From an uncultured Woeseiaceae bacterium (GTDB lineage: Bacteria > Pseudomonadota > Gammaproteobacteria > Steroidobacterales > Woeseiaceae): a stretch of 35,386 nucleotides of DNA. The DNA is taken from positions 1 to 35,386 of the forward strand of contig CAMYOJ010000031.1 of the NCBI GenBank assembly GCA_947259985.1, in the 5' to 3' direction. Every line of letters begins with the position of its first letter. Positions within the stretch are counted from its first letter, which is position 1. Positions 9,059 to 16,034 of this stretch are shown in pieces. Position numbers and translations under genes: made by a program. A model generated the notes under the pieces. That model ran no database searches. It had not been told where the DNA came from and was given only the letters and a program-made list of their open reading frames with translations.

Positions 9059-9178
9059 GGCCTATTCTGTTGAAAAACTCCCTTTTTAGAATCGCCAGTT
9101 TTTCATTTGCGATTTGCCGCTGATTTCGTATCGTAGATACGAGGAGGTAGTGCAAACACTATGAAAATACCTCCTGGC
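9059..9178. repeat. 120-bp structured repeat, copy 1
   Basis: This copy matches 13627-13746 at 119 of 120 positions. It starts GGCCTATTCTGTTGAAAAA and contains the hairpin TCGTATC-GTA-GATACGA. It then has AGGAGGTA (9142-9149) facing TACCTCCT (9168-9175), with an alternative inner stem TAGTG-CAAA-CACTA. The outer end resembles sequences I recall from insertion-sequence termini, but there is no transposase here. Confidence 0.85.
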
Positions 9179-9214
9179 GTAAGGAGACGGTCGCCTGGTT
9201 TAGGCTAAAATGAT

Positions 9215-9228
9215 GGCTACTGACCCAA
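9215..9228 (-). repeat. Dispersed TGGGTCAGYAGCC word, copy 2
   Basis: GGCTACTGACCCAA; the minus strand reads TTGGGTCAGTAGCC. It lies 36 bases after the 120-bp repeat. Confidence 0.45.
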
Positions 9229-9289
9229 TATAGATAGTCAGTCTCTCCAACGGCGCTTAAACCACCTCTAATTTACGTACATCCCCGAA

Positions 9290-9318
9290 TTGACTGTCTC
9301 CTGCCTCTGACCCGATTC
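9290..9318 (+). promoter_or_regulatory. Weak candidate promoter for the riboswitch transcript
   Basis: TTGACT at 9290-9295 is a good -35 box. About 17 bases later the sequence CGATTC is only a poor -10. The implied start near 9325 coincides with the 5' edge of the cyclic di-GMP aptamer, which is the main reason to mention it. Confidence 0.3.
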
Positions 9319-9320
9319 TT

Positions 9321-9436
9321 GCCCTGACAAAGGCAAACCTGATCAAAGTCAGGGACGCAAAGCCACGGGTCCTCGCTTCCTCCGCCACGCCTTCTGCGAC
9401 GCGACGAAGGGCCCCAAGATCGCCGGGCTGCCAGTA
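9321..9436 (+). promoter_or_regulatory. Cyclic di-GMP-I (GEMM-I) riboswitch
   Basis: The conserved core of the GEMM-I aptamer is present in order: AAAGGCAAACC (9329-9339), a short stem CCTGA/TCAGG around a CAAA-type loop, GGGACGCAAAGCC (9352-9364), ACGGGTC (9365-9371), a long variable arm, and GCCGGGCTGCC (9422-9432). This class senses cyclic di-GMP. Past the aptamer, GCCAG/CTGGC (9430-9447) could form a hairpin that uses the last aptamer bases, followed a few bases later by TTTTT (9454-9458). That is compatible with ligand-controlled termination in which ligand favours read-through, but the switch direction is inference. The controlled gene starts about 118 bases downstream on the same strand. 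Confidence 0.88.
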
Positions 9437-9553
9437 CCGGCGCTGGCGACCGATTTTTCGTTCTGACCGCGTCTATATAAATGAGTGGATGGTGATTCCG
9501 ACGGTTTCACAAACACTGAGAAGCAACTCATGAGTCAGAGGGAGATTCAATCA

Positions 9554-10423
9554 ATGAAGAAGATTAGCGTTTTATTACAAGGAGCGTTTCGTTTTGCAAT
9601 TATCGCCTTGGCCTTCACAGGCTTGTCCCAGGCTCTCGCGCAGGAGCCATGTCCGGAATCGGACGGCGATATTGGTGAATGCAAGGTTCTCATCGAAATC
9701 AATGCCACTGATGGCGATATCGGTTTTCATTTCCTGATCGATGCCGACGATGCCAATTCAGTCCGCATGGATGATCCGAATGGCGCCAAGGTATTCGAGG
9801 ACAAGGCTTTTGGCCCGTTGCGTGAACAAAAGATGACGGAGACATTCCTTGAGAGTGCTGAGCCGCTGTGCTGGCCCGACCCGGGGGCTGACGAAGATGA
9901 GGAAGTCGTTAGTTTGCGGGACTTCCTGGAGCTGTGGGAGAAAGGTACTTACGACATCAGGGTCGATGGCGACGACGGTGAAAAAGTCTTTGGCGAGACT
10001 GTACTTAGCCATGACTTGCCGGCTGCTCCGGCAGGCCTCGATTTCGATGGTGCCTTTATCACCTGGATGCGCGGGTACGACCTTGGGGAATGCGCTCCAT
10101 TGTCGTGCGACAAATGTGGCGTTGAGACAGTAACGGAAGTATCCGACCTTATTCCGGATCCGAGTACGGTTGCTGTAGCCGCGTGGGAAGTCGTTATGGA
10201 ACCCGACGTAGATGATGGTGACCCCATCGGCGATGAGGTGTTTTCTGTACGTATCTCCGGAAGTGCACCTACTTCCATCGAAGTTCCCATGAGCTATCTG
10301 GACTCACTCCCTGACGATACTCCGGTCAAGATCGAGGTCGGTGCAATCGGCGAGGACGACAATGCCACGTTCAGCGAAAAAGATGGCTTCTGCATCAATG
10401 AGGATGAAGGCTGCGACGATTAG
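9554..10423 (+). CDS. Exported acidic protein under a cyclic di-GMP riboswitch
   Basis: I do not recognise the family. The chosen ATG (9554) has GGGAG upstream at good spacing and begins a normal signal peptide (MKKISVLLQG, then an Ala/Leu core ending LSQALAQ). The in-frame ATGs at 9485 and 9530 would bury that signal sequence. The mature protein is strongly acidic, with repeated DGD-type turns (SDGDIGE, VDGDDGEK, DVDDGDP) that could bind calcium. The C-terminal part resembles a fibronectin-III-like beta-sandwich (VRISGSAPTSIEVPMSYL, then VKIEVGAIGEDDNATFSE). Several Cys could form disulfides. The product is 289 residues. The GEMM-I aptamer in the leader and the terminator just after it indicate a single-gene unit controlled by cyclic di-GMP, possibly a surface or matrix protein. 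Confidence 0.8.
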   Translation: MKKISVLLQGAFRFAIIALAFTGLSQALAQEPCPESDGDIGECKVLIEINATDGDIGFHFLIDADDANSVRMDDPNGAKVFEDKAFGPLREQKMTETFLESAEPLCWPDPGADEDEEVVSLRDFLELWEKGTYDIRVDGDDGEKVFGETVLSHDLPAAPAGLDFDGAFITWMRGYDLGECAPLSCDKCGVETVTEVSDLIPDPSTVAVAAWEVVMEPDVDDGDPIGDEVFSVRISGSAPTSIEVPMSYLDSLPDDTPVKIEVGAIGEDDNATFSEKDGFCINEDEGCDD

Positions 10424-10448
10424 GTTGCGCCGCCAGGCTAGTCCGAAG

Positions 10449-10479
10449 AGGGGGGTCGAAGGGACCCCCTTCCTTTTTG
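10449..10479 (+). terminator. Rho-independent terminator of the riboswitch gene
   Basis: GGGGGTC (10451-10457) and GACCCCC (10463-10469) form a 7-bp stem with loop GAAGG, followed by TTCCTTTTT. It lies 27 bases after the stop codon of the exported acidic protein. Confidence 0.85.
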
Positions 10480-10522
10480 AGTCTCCGCTTCACGCCCTGA
10501 GCCGGTCGCGCAGAGCTGAGCT

Positions 10523-10553
10523 GATTGGCCGCTTTGCCCCTGGAAGCCGCCAG
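10523..10553. repeat. Dispersed element, copy 3 (inverted)
   Basis: GATTGGCCGCTTTG then CCCCTGGAAGCCGCCAG. Its reverse complement aligns with 7446-7475 over its full length with a few substitutions and a one-base indel. GGCCGCTT and AAGCCGCC form an imperfect hairpin. Confidence 0.55.
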
Positions 10554-10667
10554 TCGCCAAGATCGCGCTATAATTTCCGCTGATGACTGCGATTTCAACT
10601 GGTCTGATCTAGAATGGCAGCTCTTGCCCCGCAGCGGCCCGTCAAAAAAATGCGATAAGGACCAAGT

Positions 10668-10901
10668 ATGGACATCAACCTTACACTCGCCGGTCAAATA
10701 ATAGTCATTCATTTTCTGTTGGCAAGCGTGGTTACTTTTGTCTATGGCCGCAGTTTTTCTCCGTCGGCAGGCGGGAGCATCCTGGCGGTCTTTGCGTGGT
10801 TGGTGCCATTAGTCGGGCCGTTCTGTTTCTCGATATATTTGATAGCGAGACGCGAATCAAAACGCGGAAATGCCGGAGATAGTCTCGAAACGCAGGTCTG
10901 A
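10668..10901 (+). CDS. Small two-helix membrane protein
   Basis: The 77-residue product has two hydrophobic helices, about residues 7-26 and 38-60, joined by a short loop (YGRSFSPSAGG), then a basic tail (ARRESKRGN) expected on the cytoplasmic side. AAGGACC 5-6 bases upstream of the ATG is a good ribosome-binding site, which supports translation. No family is recognised. It is convergent with the large membrane protein gene at 10937-12292 and ends 35 bases from it. Confidence 0.65.
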   Translation: MDINLTLAGQIIVIHFLLASVVTFVYGRSFSPSAGGSILAVFAWLVPLVGPFCFSIYLIARRESKRGNAGDSLETQV

Positions 10902-10936
10902 CGACATCCCGAGTGGCCGCGCATATACTCGACGCG

Positions 10937-12292
10937 TCAGTCCAGGGACATTTCGAAATCCGGCGAGAACGCGATCGGAATGACATACCTGCTATTGACC
11001 TGCGTATAGCGATCGTCCAGCGGAGCAGCTTCTTCGGTCGCACTCGGATTCCAGACCACCTCGATTCGACGAAGGCCAGGTTCTAGCCCGGTGAGAGGCA
11101 CGAGACCGATCAGGCCCCGCATTCCGAGGTCTGCGCGCTCGGCAGGCTCAAAATTCGCCATCGATACCGGCTTGCCGTCAATGCCCACCGTCCATAGCTG
11201 GCGCAAGCAGGCGACCCGGTCCGGCGCCTCCTCTGCGCTGCCGCAGAGTTGATCGAGCAAAAGATTGTCGCGCAGCGGCTGATACGGCAAGAATAAGCGA
11301 ACGAAGTTGCCACTTTGATTGAAGCTGTCGACCCGGGGCCAGCCGCGCAGACGATCCAGCCGACTGGGCATGTCCTCGTAGTACGTGCTGCGGAATCCTT
11401 CCTGGACCTGAGTTGTGTCGAGATAGGCGAACTCTCCGGAGAGCGTGAAGTTACGCCATGCGGCAGCTCGGGTATTGCCGACGGCTACTATGACGATAAT
11501 GCTGAGGATTAGCGCGACGAAGAAGGCTACCGGACGTGTATTGCTCTGCAGAGTCAGCTGCACCGGTAGTACGAGGCGCTGCGGGTAGGCGAGCCCGGCG
11601 ATGCGCCTCAGAACCCGGACCAGGCCCACAAAGAGACGGCCGTCGCGAAGGCGAGGTACCCGCGACGCGAGTTGCCGATCCAGTAAGTACACGAGTATTG
11701 GTATGCCGAGGAATACCACCAGGAGCACCGCCGTGCCGATGCCCATCCCGGCGTTGGTGAGGCCGAAACGGGCGCCGACCGCGCCGGACACGACCAGGAT
11801 GACTACCAGAATGGTGCCGAACCAGAGCACGCTCAGCGTTAGCATGCTGATCACCGCGAATAGCGATGACGCAAGCCGGTCCGTGTTCTGAATGACGGTA
11901 TCGAGATCGGGCAGCGTGTCCCGATAGTACTGCCGGCTCAGCGGTCCAAGACCCGGCGTCTTGCTCCAGTTGATCCCATCAGGGAAAACCGTACGCAGGC
12001 CAATAAGTCCGACCCAGTACGCGCGCGCCATCAGATGCACGACGAAACACGCGGCCAATCCGTAGCTGATGCCTGCCAGTAGCGTGGTGCCCACGGTGCT
12101 GGCGATGGCCAGACTCGTCGACAGATGTGTGTAGATGTCGCCAATCTTGTCAAACAGCCAGCCAGGGAGCGAAAACAACGCGAAGATCGTCAGGCCAGAG
12201 ATGATCAGCTCGAGCTCGTCAGTTCGATCGCGCAGCCGATCCATTGCCTCGGACTCAGCCCTAAGATGCGTTTCGGGTTTCTTGTCTTCCAC
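10937..12292 (-). CDS. Multi-pass membrane protein with soluble C-terminal domain
   Basis: No named family is recognised. The 451-residue protein starts with a charged cytoplasmic segment (residues 1-27) and has hydrophobic stretches at about 29-45, 60-90, 140-172, 182-205 and 254-272. The C-terminal 175 residues are hydrophilic, probably periplasmic, and include a likely disulfide pair (LCGSAEEAPDRVACL). The start codon is GTG at 12292. GGAGG lies 12 bases upstream, a little far; Met17 is an alternative. Its codon use is ordinary and GC-rich, unlike some of the small neighbours. It could be a sensor or envelope protein, but nothing visible decides that. Confidence 0.75.
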   Translation of the reverse strand: MEDKKPETHLRAESEAMDRLRDRTDELELIISGLTIFALFSLPGWLFDKIGDIYTHLSTSLAIASTVGTTLLAGISYGLAACFVVHLMARAYWVGLIGLRTVFPDGINWSKTPGLGPLSRQYYRDTLPDLDTVIQNTDRLASSLFAVISMLTLSVLWFGTILVVILVVSGAVGARFGLTNAGMGIGTAVLLVVFLGIPILVYLLDRQLASRVPRLRDGRLFVGLVRVLRRIAGLAYPQRLVLPVQLTLQSNTRPVAFFVALILSIIVIVAVGNTRAAAWRNFTLSGEFAYLDTTQVQEGFRSTYYEDMPSRLDRLRGWPRVDSFNQSGNFVRLFLPYQPLRDNLLLDQLCGSAEEAPDRVACLRQLWTVGIDGKPVSMANFEPAERADLGMRGLIGLVPLTGLEPGLRRIEVVWNPSATEEAAPLDDRYTQVNSRYVIPIAFSPDFEMSLD

Positions 12293-12369
12293 CAGGGGCT
12301 ACTGCCTCCGTGAATGCATTCGTGCAAATTTCACTCGAGCGGCGGCTATGCGTTAAAACGATGACGTTT

Positions 12370-12735
12370 TTAGCCTTTCAGTTTCGCTTCAAGGTGGTTC
12401 ATAAGCTCGCCCATTTGGTCGCTTGGGCTGAACTCGATTGCCTCGTAATCCTCGTCCACTCTGACCGTATGCCCCGGCGGCCAGTAGTATGCTTCGCCGG
12501 CATTTACCGTTTCTTCAGTGCCGTCTGCATAGGTCACATGGATGGAACCTTTGACCACAGTCCCCCAGTGCGGGCATTGGCACAGATTGTCAGGTAATCC
12601 CTCGAGCAGCGGAGCAGCGTCGGCGCCAGCAGGAAACCGGACACGCGCGACATTAGTATCGCCCCAGTCCTCGCTTTGGAAGCAGACACCACCAGCTTCG
12701 AGCCGGGTCGGCAGTTCATTTATTGCTTTTTTCAT
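12370..12735 (-). CDS. Cupin-domain protein
   Basis: The 121-residue product shows a single cupin barrel: CPHWGTVVKGSIHVTYADG in the first motif region and the second motif YYWPPGHTVRVDEDYEAIEFSP. His residues in PHWG and PGH could bind a metal. The start at 12735 is set by AAGGAGTG directly upstream at ideal spacing; the frame runs further upstream but without a matching site. Small cupins act as isomerases, dioxygenases or ligand binders, and the substrate cannot be read from the sequence. It stands downstream of a possible 50-residue membrane protein on the same strand. Confidence 0.8.
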   Translation of the reverse strand: MKKAINELPTRLEAGGVCFQSEDWGDTNVARVRFPAGADAAPLLEGLPDNLCQCPHWGTVVKGSIHVTYADGTEETVNAGEAYYWPPGHTVRVDEDYEAIEFSPSDQMGELMNHLEAKLKG

Positions 12736-12836
12736 GAGCACTCCTTTCTTCTTGTTCTGACGGGACACCCGCCGGTACTGTATTTCTACATTTCGTGTCT
12801 CGAACAAGCAAGGGTGAAAAAGGGAGAAGTATTGTG

Positions 12837-12989
12837 TTAAGTCGAATGTTTGTTCTGGGTCAGTAGCCGTGATTCTATCTTCCGCGCGTGCGTTATCAAT
12901 AACGCGACCGTGACGAATCGAGAGACAAGAATAAACGCACAGATAGCAGCTAGCACATAAATTCCGGCATTGCGAAGTGACGTTGACAT
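12837..12989 (-). CDS. Possible 50-residue membrane peptide
   Basis: A short frame, ATG at 12989 to TAA at 12837, encodes MSTSLRNAGIYVLAAICAFI and so on, one hydrophobic helix (about residues 8-33) followed by a basic tail. AGGAAA lies 4-5 bases before the ATG. The last codons (RLLTQNKHST) run through a dispersed TGGGTCAGTAGCC word, so the 3' end may have been reshaped by a repeat. It lies about 100 bases upstream of the cupin gene on the same strand. The remainder of 12736-13086 shows nothing else. Confidence 0.4.
   Translation of the reverse strand: MSTSLRNAGIYVLAAICAFILVSRFVTVALLITHARKIESRLLTQNKHST
12855..12869 (+). repeat. Dispersed TGGGTCAGYAGCC word, copy 3
   Basis: CTGGGTCAGTAGCCG, overlapping the end of the possible 50-residue gene. 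Confidence 0.45.
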
Positions 12990-13086
12990 TACATTTCCTA
13001 ATCAACCGGCGCGATTTTACGGAGTCAAACCAATCCGTAACTCAGCTCAGCCAGAAGCGGTCACCCTGTCTGTTGTTGATGGCTAC

Positions 13087-13488
13087 TTAATCAGCACCAA
13101 AGACGGATTCAATCAGCGCCGTATCCATGTACTCCATTACTTCCGCAATCTGACCGCCGCGGATTCTAATGACCTGGCAGTACGTGTTGTTGTACGGGGT
13201 ACCATCGATTGTTTCTGCAGTCCCAGAGGTCTGAGCGACCACCATATCGCCTTCCGCTACGAGTCGTTCTATTTTTGAAGTGATACCTGACTTGAGCTGA
13301 CCGAACAATGGCCCAAGAAGACCTTCAAGAAGCGCTTGCTTGCCGGCGTATGTGCCCGAGAATTTCGTCGAGCCAATGTTGGTCCATGAAACGTCATCGG
13401 CCAGAAGTGCGAAACACGAATCCATGTCACCTCGTGCTCCTGCTTCGTAAAAGTCGAGGACGACCTGTTTGTTTTCAGTAATTCCCAT
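13087..13488 (-). CDS. SnoaL-like / NTF2-fold protein
   Basis: The 133-residue product matches the SnoaL/ketosteroid-isomerase-like fold: VVLDFYEAGARGDMDSCFALLADDVSWTN at the start, a G-Y-A-G-K turn, then VVAQTSGTAETIDGTPYNNTYCQVIRIRGGQIAEVMEYMDT. These small domains bind or isomerise hydrophobic ligands, and the substrate is unknown. The start at 13488 (MGITENKQ) has GGAAGA just upstream; the frame stays open to an ATG at 13527, which would add 13 unconserved residues. It is flanked by noncoding repeat DNA and probably forms its own unit. Confidence 0.8.
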   Translation of the reverse strand: MGITENKQVVLDFYEAGARGDMDSCFALLADDVSWTNIGSTKFSGTYAGKQALLEGLLGPLFGQLKSGITSKIERLVAEGDMVVAQTSGTAETIDGTPYNNTYCQVIRIRGGQIAEVMEYMDTALIESVFGAD

Positions 13489-13626
13489 TGGTCTTCCAAT
13501 CGTGAGCAGTCTTCGTCGAGCATCCACTTTGGATCACGAGCCGTCATTTTACCTCAGATTCTTCGACTGGCCGCTATGCGATGTGAAGCAGTCGTTCATT
13601 TCTTTGCCTGGCTAACTTCTGCACTC

Positions 13627-13767
13627 GGCCTATTCTGTTGAAAAACCCCCTTTTTAGAATCGCCAGTTTTTCATTTGCGATTTGCCGCTGATTTCGTATC
13701 GTAGATACGAGGAGGTAGTGCAAACACTATGAAAATACCTCCTGGCACTATGAAAATACCTCCTGGC
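13627..13767. repeat. 120-bp structured repeat, copy 2, with tandem 21-bp unit
   Basis: Bases 13627-13746 match 9059-9178 with one substitution. The last 21 bases (13726-13746, starting ACTATGAAAATACC) are repeated exactly at 13747-13767, so this copy has two units where copy 1 has one. The hairpins TCGTATC/GATACGA and AGGAGGTA/TACCTCCT are preserved, and the extra unit adds another TACCTCCT arm. Confidence 0.85.
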
Positions 13768-13776
13768 GCAGCTCAG

Positions 13777-13787
13777 AGCGGCCGGTC
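13777..13787. repeat. AGCGGCCGGTC word, third copy
   Basis: AGCGGCCGGTC, identical to 5573-5583 and 7465-7475, placed 9 bases after the tandem 21-bp unit. Confidence 0.45.
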
Positions 13788-13852
13788 GTGATCTGTAACG
13801 TTTGGTGGTTTGCCTTAGAGGTCACTTAGATTGTTGTCGCACGCCATTTGCA

Positions 13853-15037
13853 TCACTGTGGCTCCTGCAGCCAGCTGGATATCTGCTCATACGCCTCGGG
13901 ACGATTCAAGAGTTCGCGGTGGCCCATCCCGTATCCGACCCACTGGCGGCTCTTCGGAATTGCCAGCATTCGCTTGCTGTCAGGGTGTCGTCCGAGCGCG
14001 CTGTCGGGCGTCACAAGCCCGTCTCCTATCACTCGCTCGCTAAGCAGACTGCGCTTTGCCGCACGCACTGCGGCTGCCGCATAGCATTTCACGCCCGACG
14101 GCAAAGGCACGATATCGCCGCCTCCCGAGATTCTGCCGTGTCGCAAGTCATTGATACCCGCACTTCGCGCCTTGCTTAAGCGTGTTAACGGCATCGAGTA
14201 AGGGCTCAAATCCATCACAACATCGAGTCCATGACCGCCGCGCTCCAACAGCGCTCCGTGATGCGGCGTACCGAGAAACACGAGCTTTCGAAGATGCTTC
14301 GGCCAAACGTGCCCGGCTTCGTCTCCTTGGTGGCAGGCGCTGCGAGCGACAAGTCCTCCCATACTGTGGCCCATGATCACGAGTTCATCCACCGGCGTCG
14401 CCCAATTCCCGATCAGTGTTTCCAGCGTCTCTGCGAGCATGCGACCATTGCTCTCGATTTGCAGGCCGCTGTTATAGCGCAAGTAGAGCGGCAGGTATCC
14501 GAGTTCATTGGCAAGCGCTGCGCCATGGTCGTGACCGTCGCGATTCCATTGTCGGTCGTTCATGCAGAGCCCGTGTACGAGCACCAGTAGCTTGTTGGCG
14601 GGTGCTGCGTCGCTGCGTTGCTCCAATCCCTGCATCGGATCGTCCGGGTCGATGCGTTGGCCGCGATGCCACAGACTCATGTCAATGGCCAGCGGGTTTC
14701 CGGTCCGTGAGAGATAGTCGCCATACACGCCGTTCGCCGCAGATCGGTATGCGTCTCGAGCCGGCGAGGACTCCCCCTCCGGCAGCAATGTTGCGATACC
14801 TGTGAGACTGGCGCCGACAGCACGTCCAACAAGACGAACGCTCAGTCGAACACTGCGATACACAAGACCGGCAATACCGCTCGGCCGATCGGCTGCTGGA
14901 TCGCCCAGAGGCCCAGGCTGTAGCTGTACAGTGCGGTGCATTTTCTCGACGACCTCGACGACTGAATCTGTCGCGTCGATGACCATACGCGTAGCGCCGC
15001 GAAGATCCGACAGTTGTGAGCGATTTGGGATAGGCAC
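13853..15037 (-). CDS. Alpha/beta hydrolase, lipase/esterase-like
   Basis: The 394-residue enzyme has an alpha/beta-hydrolase core from about residue 148. LVLVHGLCMNDRQW forms the oxyanion region, GHSMGG gives the nucleophile Ser225, GDGLVTPDSALG offers the acid (Asp339 or Asp345), and GMGHRELL gives His373. FLGTPHHGALLERGGH after the nucleophile is typical of PGAP1-like and bacterial triacylglycerol-lipase relatives. The first 145 residues are helical and have no recognised domain. There is no signal peptide, so it is probably cytoplasmic. The GTG start is fixed by GGAGG 8 bases upstream. The substrate is unknown. Confidence 0.85.
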   Translation of the reverse strand: MPIPNRSQLSDLRGATRMVIDATDSVVEVVEKMHRTVQLQPGPLGDPAADRPSGIAGLVYRSVRLSVRLVGRAVGASLTGIATLLPEGESSPARDAYRSAANGVYGDYLSRTGNPLAIDMSLWHRGQRIDPDDPMQGLEQRSDAAPANKLLVLVHGLCMNDRQWNRDGHDHGAALANELGYLPLYLRYNSGLQIESNGRMLAETLETLIGNWATPVDELVIMGHSMGGLVARSACHQGDEAGHVWPKHLRKLVFLGTPHHGALLERGGHGLDVVMDLSPYSMPLTRLSKARSAGINDLRHGRISGGGDIVPLPSGVKCYAAAAVRAAKRSLLSERVIGDGLVTPDSALGRHPDSKRMLAIPKSRQWVGYGMGHRELLNRPEAYEQISSWLQEPQ

Positions 15038-15097
15038 GTCGACATCCTCCGTTGTCAGCCGCGTAAATCCAGGTTGCCAAAACTGCGAGTGGCGGCC

Positions 15098-15112
15098 TTG
15101 GGTCAGTAGCGG
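15098..15112 (+). repeat. Dispersed TGGGTCAGYAGCC word, copy 4
   Basis: TTGGGTCAGTAGCGG, in the 157-base gap upstream of the hydrolase gene. Confidence 0.45.
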
Positions 15113-15194
15113 AAATTATAGCTCGAACTGGGCGACCATCGCCTAACGGGCAGAAGCAGTCATCCAGACCATCTCCATGCCTGACGTTCTTGAG

Positions 15195-15365
15195 TCACGA
15201 ATCCTTTTTGCCGTAACGGGTCATTGCTTTGTCTACGAAAATCGTCACCGCTAAGTACATAGCGAAAAAGATCAAAATCCTTAGAGAAAAGTCGAGCATC
15301 CCCAAAAGGCGGAAAGCGACCATCGCCGTCACTGCGCCCACAAGGCCCGGAATGTATCTCAGCAT
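15195..15365 (-). CDS. Small membrane protein
   Basis: The 56-residue product starts MLRYIPGLVGAVTAMVAFRL and has two hydrophobic segments (about 6-19 and 25-43), then a basic tail (DKAMTRYGKKDS). The start at 15365 is supported by GAGGTG 6 bases upstream; an upstream in-frame ATG at 15461 lacks such a site. No family is recognised. It lies alone on the minus strand between the hydrolase and MAPEG genes. Confidence 0.55.
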   Translation of the reverse strand: MLRYIPGLVGAVTAMVAFRLLGMLDFSLRILIFFAMYLAVTIFVDKAMTRYGKKDS

Positions 15366-15529
15366 AGTAGTCACCTCAGCAAATCTCGTGTTGGAGACGA
15401 TATCACGAGCCGCGCTTTGGTTTAGTTCGGGGCTCCCGAAGCAAGACCTATTTGCAGCCATACGAATACTGCCGTATTGACCGTAGCGTTCTGTTCGAAC
15501 CTAATGTGATGTCGGAGATCGATCGTTGG

Positions 15530-15919
15530 TCAGGCAAGAGCAGATATTAGCATGACCGCCGTTGCGATGAACCCAACGCTCCAGATCAACGACCGGACGA
15601 GGAAGACCCCGGAAGCATAGGCGGGCACGTACAGCACGCGTGCCCAGAGATACGCCCAGGCACAGTTTTCAGTGAGCTGGTTACTAGCATCGCCAAGAAT
15701 GACCACCAAGACAGCGATTGTGAACAGGATCAGCCCCTCGAAGTGGTTGTCGAGCGCGCGCTTCAGCCTGCCCGGCACGCCGGCCGCCTGTTTTTGCTCA
15801 TCGCGATTGCCGCCTGTATAGGCGACGCCGAGCTGTACGCTCACGGGAATGGCCATGACGATGAACTGTACGAACTGCAGCAGGGCAGCGTATCCGAGTA
15901 CTTTGAGTTCGACGGGCAT
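15530..15919 (-). CDS. MAPEG family membrane protein
   Basis: The 129-residue protein fits the MAPEG family (membrane-associated proteins in eicosanoid and glutathione metabolism). It has four hydrophobic helices, a loop GVPGRLKRALDNHFEGLILF with the Arg/Asn/His/Glu pattern of the family, and AYLWARVLYVPAYASG in the third helix region. Bacterial members may conjugate glutathione to lipophilic compounds at the inner membrane; activity is not provable here. The start MPVELKVL at 15919 has GAGGAGG 9 bases upstream. The ATG 18 bases earlier overlaps that site and is less likely. Confidence 0.85.
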   Translation of the reverse strand: MPVELKVLGYAALLQFVQFIVMAIPVSVQLGVAYTGGNRDEQKQAAGVPGRLKRALDNHFEGLILFTIAVLVVILGDASNQLTENCAWAYLWARVLYVPAYASGVFLVRSLIWSVGFIATAVMLISALA

Positions 15920-16034
15920 TCGATTGGTCCTCCTCAAGATGCGACACAGAAAGCACCAGCTTCCTGATTATGCCAGCGACGATCATACCGTTTTGTCCGC
16001 CAGTCAGAGTTCGGTCGGCCATGGAGCTGTATTG

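Larger units (their letters stand above)
8883..9320. other. Repeat-bearing gap upstream of the riboswitch
   Basis: Apart from the 120-bp repeat copy (9059-9178), one TGGGTCAGTAGCC word (9215-9228) and a weak promoter candidate at 9290-9318, I see no gene here. The open frames crossing it are either the upstream extension of the 8604-8882 gene or unrecognisable. Confidence 0.5.
13489..13852. other. Repeat-filled gap
   Basis: This 364-base gap contains CTGGCCGCT (13567-13575), the second 120-bp repeat with an extra 21-bp unit (13627-13767), and AGCGGCCGGTC (13777-13787). I see no gene. Confidence 0.6.

Noticed and set aside
9349..9531. A 60-codon minus-strand frame across the riboswitch
   Set aside because: The sequence is fully explained by the conserved GEMM-I aptamer on the plus strand, and the peptide has no features.
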